NCBI GenBank assembly: GCA_028095005.1
Contig: CM051459.1
Span: 14,928,699-14,992,698, forward strand
DNA: 64,000 nt
Direction: 5' to 3'
Source: Rhynchospora pubera
Taxonomy: Eukaryota > Streptophyta > Magnoliopsida > Poales > Cyperaceae
Below the pieces are notes generated by a model. That model had not been told where the DNA came from. It was given only the letters and a program-made list of their open reading frames with translations, and ran no database searches. Below are positions 58,919 to 64,000 of the stretch, one piece after another (position 1 is the stretch's first letter; every line of letters begins with the position of its first letter). A program made the position numbers and the translations under genes.

Positions 58919-58935
58919 TTTTAAGGGGGGTGGAA
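58919..58935 (+). other. Polypurine tract of the LARD
   Basis: AAGGGGGGTGGAA directly precedes the 3' LTR start TGTAACA, the usual plus-strand primer layout. Confidence 0.85.
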
Positions 58936-61900
58936 TGTAACATAGTAGAAATACCAGACCCAGTTTAATTGTGTTAATTAGGTAAATCTTAAAAATAATA
59001 TTAAGATAAATAAAATTTTAAAACTAATAATCTCAAACGATTAATTAAATTGTAACAGTAAAGTTCACTCGAAATCGAAATCTTTTAATTTGTGTAGTTT
59101 CTAAAAATCATCTACATGATTCTAGCAAAATCAAAGTTTAATTAATACTAAAATTTAACATCAGACTAATTAAATTTGAATGAAAACAATTAATTAAATA
59201 ACTTTATATGAGTTGCAGCATTCTTAGCCACACAGTTCCTGCTACAGAAAATCCCAAAGATTAATTTTTAATAAAAACTCAAAATTTCGCTGTCACCATC
59301 CCCTTTCCCCTTCTCCTTTCTTTCCTCTCGTGCGATCCGTCGGATTTTTCCCTTGCTCGATCCTCTTCTTGGATGCCTATCTCGACTCAATCGCCAAGGC
59401 GGATGTCGTGTGGCTAGCCAATCCAGCCTTGCCACCACCCCTGGCATCGCTTTGCCCCCTTTTCGTTCTTATCCGTGAGGCAATGGATTGGGTTAGGTCA
59501 GCCTTTGAGATTGGTGACGGAGCGATCTCCATCGTTCCTTTGTGGTTATTCTTATCCCCTTTTTCCTTTCTGTGTATTGCCTATAAATAGAGGTATTGAA
59601 GGTGAGTCTTGACTTTGCTGTCGGTTTGAGAAAATCTCGGAAAAAGGGTGAGACAAAGAGAGAGAGAGTTATGGACTGGGAGAGACGAGATTGAGAAGAG
59701 GCAAGAAAAGGAAAAAGGGATAGCTTGAGGTATATTGCTTTCCTCTCTTTCGGTTTTGAGTTCCATGGTGAATTTACGTAATTAGACCCTAATCCCTAAT
59801 TAGGCCTAAACAGTGACTTGGTATGAAGTTGAAACAGAGTTTAGATGATGGTTATGAAGGGGATAAGATAATTTCTGCCATTATATTGGTTAATTGGTTA
59901 TAAGCCGATGGTAGATATGATTAATTTTGTTAAGCTAAAGGAAGAAAGGAATAATTGGTGTTACGCTTGTGTTACTCAGTTGGTATGCCCTCCTGTGTGC
60001 TTGCGATGTTGGTACAGGTCTTGTACCAGCCTCAACCGAGGCTAAACAATCTCTGGTACCGTTCTGGTACCATTCTGGTTTGGTTCTGGCATAGATTTGC
60101 GAGGTTGAGGGCCTGTTTGTAAAGAATTTTATGTCCCAGGGACCTATTTGCAAAATTATAAGGGCATATTTACAGACAAAAAGGACTTAATTGTAAAGAT
60201 TTTAAGTTCAGGGGCCTTTGGATAAAGTGAGTGGGATTACGGGTCGGGTTTGCCCCTCCGTTATCGGATCTTGTCGGGTGAGTTGCGGACCCGAGAGGTT
60301 GGACTCAAGTCAACTGGTCAGGTTGACTTGGCCGAACCATATTGCGAGTTGGGCTTTGGGCCTGTGTTATGCTTTGGGCCTCTGTTGTGAATCATGGCTA
60401 ATGGGATTTCTTTTATGTGTGGGCTGTTCTTTGAGGCCGAATCAAATATGAGATGTTGGACTTAATTAACAGAATTAATTATGGACTTAATGACTATCAT
60501 TAGTTTTAATCCAAACTTAATCAAACGATTAAGTAAAGAAAATTGTGGGCTTAAGAATAAACAAAATTAATTAAAAGAAATGCCATTAGAAATGATCGGG
60601 GATTCCTTTAGTTAAGTGGATTCGATTTTTCGGGAGATGATGAGAATAGTCCGAGTGAGTCAAGAACATATACAATGACACAAATCATCGACTTTCTGAT
60701 CCTAAACAAACCAATCAAATAATTTAGATTTTAATTTTCTATTTCCAATTGTTTTCTTGATCTTAGATTATAATTTTCTGATTTAAATTTTCAATATAAC
60801 AAATAGTTAAATAATTTAATAAATATTAAGCAATGCAAACTAATTAATTAAGTATTAATGAAATAAATCAAATATCGCATAACTAAATGAATGGTGAAAA
60901 AAAAATATTATATAATAAATAAGTGAATATTATCATCCTAGAATATAATTCATAACTTATATAATAAAAATAAATATAAACTCTTAATGACTGGAAAGTC
61001 AAAACCAATTATTAATAATAAGATAAAATACTTAATAATATATTTTAAAACAGAATCCTCTAAATAAATAATCTGAATCTAACTATCCAAATCTCAACCA
61101 GTGTGGTTAACTTAGGCCGTCAGTATGGTAACCCAAGAACCGCCAATAATTAGGTTATTTAGGTTACTTTAAGTATGTAACGGTTAGTAAGAAAGTCACT
61201 TGTTTTATTAGGGAACCGAACTAGAATCACTTGACACGTGACTATCAAGCCTAGCAAACCGTTAAGGGAAAGAACCCAAGTATAATGGTCGTCAAGCATC
61301 CGAATCATCATGAGATATCGAAAAACTACGTTTAAGCTTTCTACTATCCAGGTGCGGAATTACGTTGGATTTTTGTTAAAGTTTAAGTAATTAATAAAAT
61401 ATGTTTTATTCATATGCATATTGGAAATTCGTTTGCCTGCATGACCGTATTCAAGCATTTTAAATGATAGTGCCCAATTATTGATAAAACTGCATTTTGA
61501 AAGGCATGTTCTCCGTTTTGAGAAAGTTGATAAGTAACAGTCAGATATTTAGAAATGCCGTTGCTATTGATAAATCTGTCTTATGAATGATCTGACTGAA
61601 GGAAATGAAATGATGTGAATGAATAATTGAGATATGATGTGATATGCTTGATATGTGTGATTTGATATGTTTGCATCACTCTCCGGAGTCGGTTGGCCCC
61701 CGGCTTCGGCCAGTTCGGTAGCGCTATACGGATTTGGAACTCCCTTTTGCCTGCCCAGGGTTAGAGATGAGTCTCTTTTACCTGCCCTCGGGTTAGGGAG
61801 AGGTCTCCTTTTGCCTGCCCAACCGGTTGGGTTAGGAGTCCTGAGTGAAAATGATTATGATTATGGAAGTATGTTAATGATATGTGGATTTAAAATCTCT

Positions 61901-62605
61901 TTTTGCCACTTGGGTAAGGGACGGATCCCTTTTGCCACCCAAGTTAGGGGAAGATTTGTGATTTGTTCAGATTTATGATATGCTCAATTCTGCCATGCTC
62001 GGACCCCTGACACGCTCAGTTTCCTATCATATCCAGACATGTGTTGTCTGCGATGGGATTTGTGCCACGTGTTCAGTTCCGACATGTATATGACTTTTGT
62101 CATAGTCAGATTTTGTGATTTTGTCCGATTTCAATTATGGTCATATGTTGGATATCATGATTTAAACGAAGAATTGCAATTGATATCATTTAAGTTAACA
62201 CATGCATGCCTTGTTTATATTAAATGCATATAATGTTTTTACAATCATATGTTTAATCAATAAATTAATTATTCATGGGTATTATTTCTAGAACTTGGAT
62301 TTTAGCTTAAATCCACGTACTGGAACTAAAACCCGCACTGAGAATTTATTTCTCATTCCGTGCTTTTGCATGTTTTCCACAATGGATGTGGGTTCCAGGT
62401 TGCAGAGACGGGCTCGATCAAGTCAAGCGAAATTAAGCCAAAGTTTGTCTTGCCACGATGACTCAATGAGTCATAGGAGACAACGTGGTAGATCATGGTA
62501 GGCTGAAACTTAACCCTTGTAATTAGTAAGGAAACGCCTTGCGAGTGCACAGAGATTGTGTATTCGCGGCGGGGATTGTCAAGCCCTATGTGTCGGGGTG
62601 TGACA
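58936..62605 (+). repeat. 3' LTR of the LARD (3670 bp, uninterrupted)
   Basis: The sequence is near-identical to the 5' LTR, with a matching TATA box at 59581-59590. It preserves the uninterrupted sequence across the point where the inner solo LTR entered the 5' copy (after ATGATATGTG, about 61885). Confidence 0.95.
59581..59590 (+). promoter_or_regulatory. TATA box of the LARD 3' LTR
   Basis: CTATAAATAG is identical to the 5' LTR copy. A start here would read outward into the flanking outer LTR. Confidence 0.6.
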
Positions 62606-63308
62606 GATATCATCGTATAATCCAAGATAGGAACGTGTCATTCTTGCAGATTATACGTTTCTTGATCTAGAGATAATTGTATCAGTTGCTAGCAAAACAA
62701 TCTATCTCCATCAAGGGGCCCAAATAGATATCGTCACTCACTAAATAATTAATGAGGGACATACAGTTTTCTTGATGATTTAGCTTTTCCCGGCACAATT
62801 CAAGAGAACATAAATAACGTCCGTATAGCAGCCCTTATCGGAAATCAGCGGTAGACGATATTTATTGAACCTATACTCATGTGAAAAAGATAAACATCTC
62901 AAACTTAGAATCAAAATCATAACGAAATAAATAATGACACTTAACACAATCCATATATTTATTTCGTTGGGTCATGTCATGTACTATGTTCAATTAACAT
63001 AAACATATGCAATTAAGTTGGTTACTTTTAACCTATGATTTATAGAACTTAATCATCACTTAACTTGCATACTAATTAATCTTATTGATAATTAATGTTC
63101 CTTGCTAATTATCAAGATTATGGACGCTTTAGATTTATTGTTGTCATTTACTACTAAATGAAAAACAGTGATCTATAATTCAGATCCTCAACCTGAATGA
63201 ATTGTCAACACATAAATCAAGGAACAAATAATATGAAATCATCAATGACATAAAACCATAGAAGTAGCCAAATATGATTGGCTTCTAGGACATATCTCTA
63301 ACACGAAA

Positions 63309-63713
63309 TGTATAACTCATTTTTTCGGCCTACTTGAAGCAGAACTCCCAATTAAATGGTACTGCTAAATATGACCACAATGTAATTTTATATCAAAGAA
63401 ACTATTTTTTTATATAAACAACACTAAATTTACGATAATTTTTTTATATTATTATTATGTTGTTGGAACTTCAAGTATTTTTTTTTCTTTTTATCTATTT
63501 CACTTTTAGACAATCGATGATATATATTTTTGAAGTGGTTTCAAAGACCACCCACGTAAGAATATACTTTAGGGTATAATTCATTCATCTGGTTAAACAC
63601 ATTTGATTCATAAAAATGATTTCAATTTTCAATTCTTAACCACAATTTAATATTTTTTAAATTCTCAAAACTCATTTTCTATTATTGTTTATTTTTTGTT
63701 GATACAATAGTTT
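63309..63713. other. Intergenic beyond the nest
   Basis: AT-rich sequence with no feature recognised. Confidence 0.4.
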
Positions 63714-63860
63714 GGCTCCGTTTGGATGGGTGCAAGAATAAGGGAATAGCTTCTTCCTACTTTCAAATTTATTATAAACAATCTAAATTCTTCACAAAGT
63801 TACACACTTTCCAATACTTCTTCCCTTATTCCTCTTATTCCCACACCATCCAAACGGAGC
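63714..63860. mobile_element. Tourist-like MITE, copy 7
   Basis: The ends are GGCTCCGTTTGGATGGG and CCATCCAAACGGAGC with the core TTCACAAAGTTACACAC. A TTT duplication flanks it (63711-63713, 63861-63863). It is very close to copies 3 and 4. Confidence 0.85.
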
Positions 63861-64000
63861 TTTTAAGAAGGGAGAATTTTAGTGCCTACATTTTGTATAT
63901 TCCCAAATACCAACATTTCAAAATTTCAAATTCAAACGTTGAATCAAAACAATTGATAATTCAATATAATGGCAATGAGTTTTCACATAAGTTTTATAAA

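Larger units (their letters stand above)
55614..58935 (+). other. Non-coding internal region of the LARD
   Basis: This 3322-bp AT-rich stretch has stops in all frames; the longest frames are about 100 aa or less and resemble nothing. It begins with the primer binding site and ends with the polypurine tract. No Cys-His box, DTG protease motif, RT motif (FxDD) or integrase motif was found by reading. Confidence 0.8.
50460..62605 (+). mobile_element. Large Retrotransposon Derivative (LARD)-type LTR element
   Basis: Two LTRs of about 3.67 kb flank a 3322-bp internal region. GATAT is duplicated at 50455-50459 and 62606-62610. The LTRs start TGTAACATAG and end GGGGTGTGACA. A tRNA-iMet primer binding site follows the left LTR and a polypurine tract precedes the right one, so the structure is complete. 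No gag, protease, RT or integrase is visible in any frame. Long LTRs with a long non-coding interior are the definition of a LARD; it must use proteins of another element. The 3' end block TTTCGAGGACGAAATTTTTT and the LTR ends suggest a Ty3/gypsy chromovirus (Tekay/Del-like) partner (inference). Confidence 0.85.
49383..63303 (-). mobile_element. Outer solo LTR (1.77 kb net), split by a nested element
   Basis: The plus strand starts TGTTAGTGAAG at 49383 and ends CATATCTCTAACA at 63303. CGAAA is duplicated at 49378-49382 and 63304-63308. Removing the element at 50460-62605 and one copy of its duplication leaves about 1770 bp with no coding sequence, so this is a solo LTR left by recombination. 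The minus-strand start TGTTAGAGATATGTCCTAGAAG and a minus-strand TATA box (CTATATAAAG, 49838-49847) indicate minus orientation. The start resembles Ty1/copia LTRs, but the family is inferred. Confidence 0.85.

Overview
The window is nuclear DNA of a flowering plant. It is AT-rich, with intron-containing plant genes and plant-type LTR retrotransposons, LINEs, SINEs and MITEs. I cannot name the species. Four host genes are supported, all between about 11.2 and 38.7 kb: an intronless PYR1/PYL1-type abscisic acid receptor (+ strand, 11189-11809); BOU, a mitochondrial carrier (- strand, two coding exons plus a probable leader intron); NMD3, the 60S ribosomal export adaptor (- strand, three exons, 515 aa); and a 12-exon AIPP2/PAIPP2-like PHD-finger protein (- strand, 1308 aa, frame-consistent across all splice junctions). 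They are ordinary single-copy-type genes with no sign of working as a cluster.

Left flank (1-9 kb): an Athila-type Ty3/gypsy element on the minus strand (gag, tRNA-Asp primer binding site, 1.62-kb LTR). Its gag is split by a 5'-truncated RTE-clade LINE (769-3151) whose RT frame is still open. The LTR abuts a tandem array of about 12 monomers of ~172 bp (5903-8035), and the element appears to have inserted into that array. A 0.9-kb element with long terminal inverted repeats follows (8088-8998).

Middle (9-49 kb): between and inside the genes lie seven copies of one ~150-bp Tourist-like MITE, a 1.45-kb PIF/Harbinger-like element, two hAT derivatives with perfect 8-bp target duplications, two copies of a tRNA-derived SINE, a dead-on-arrival LINE tail, a truncated L1 LINE, and hairpin-type MITEs (one in an intron of the PHD gene).

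Right flank (49.4-63.3 kb): a three-level nest. A 1.77-kb solo LTR (TSD CGAAA) is split by a complete LTR retrotransposon with 3.67-kb LTRs and a 3.3-kb internal region without gag/pol (TSD GATAT), which fits a Large Retrotransposon Derivative (LARD). The 5' LTR of that element is itself split by a 1.48-kb solo LTR (TSD ATGTG). The inner solo LTR carries a dense cluster of GCGTTGTACAACGC-type palindromes just upstream of its likely TATA box. The Athila-type element carries a different palindrome (ATTTCGGTCCGAAAT), in sets spaced 21 bp apart. The LARD and these palindromic sites are the most likely undescribed features here. Exon and element borders were read by eye; no alignment or database search was run.
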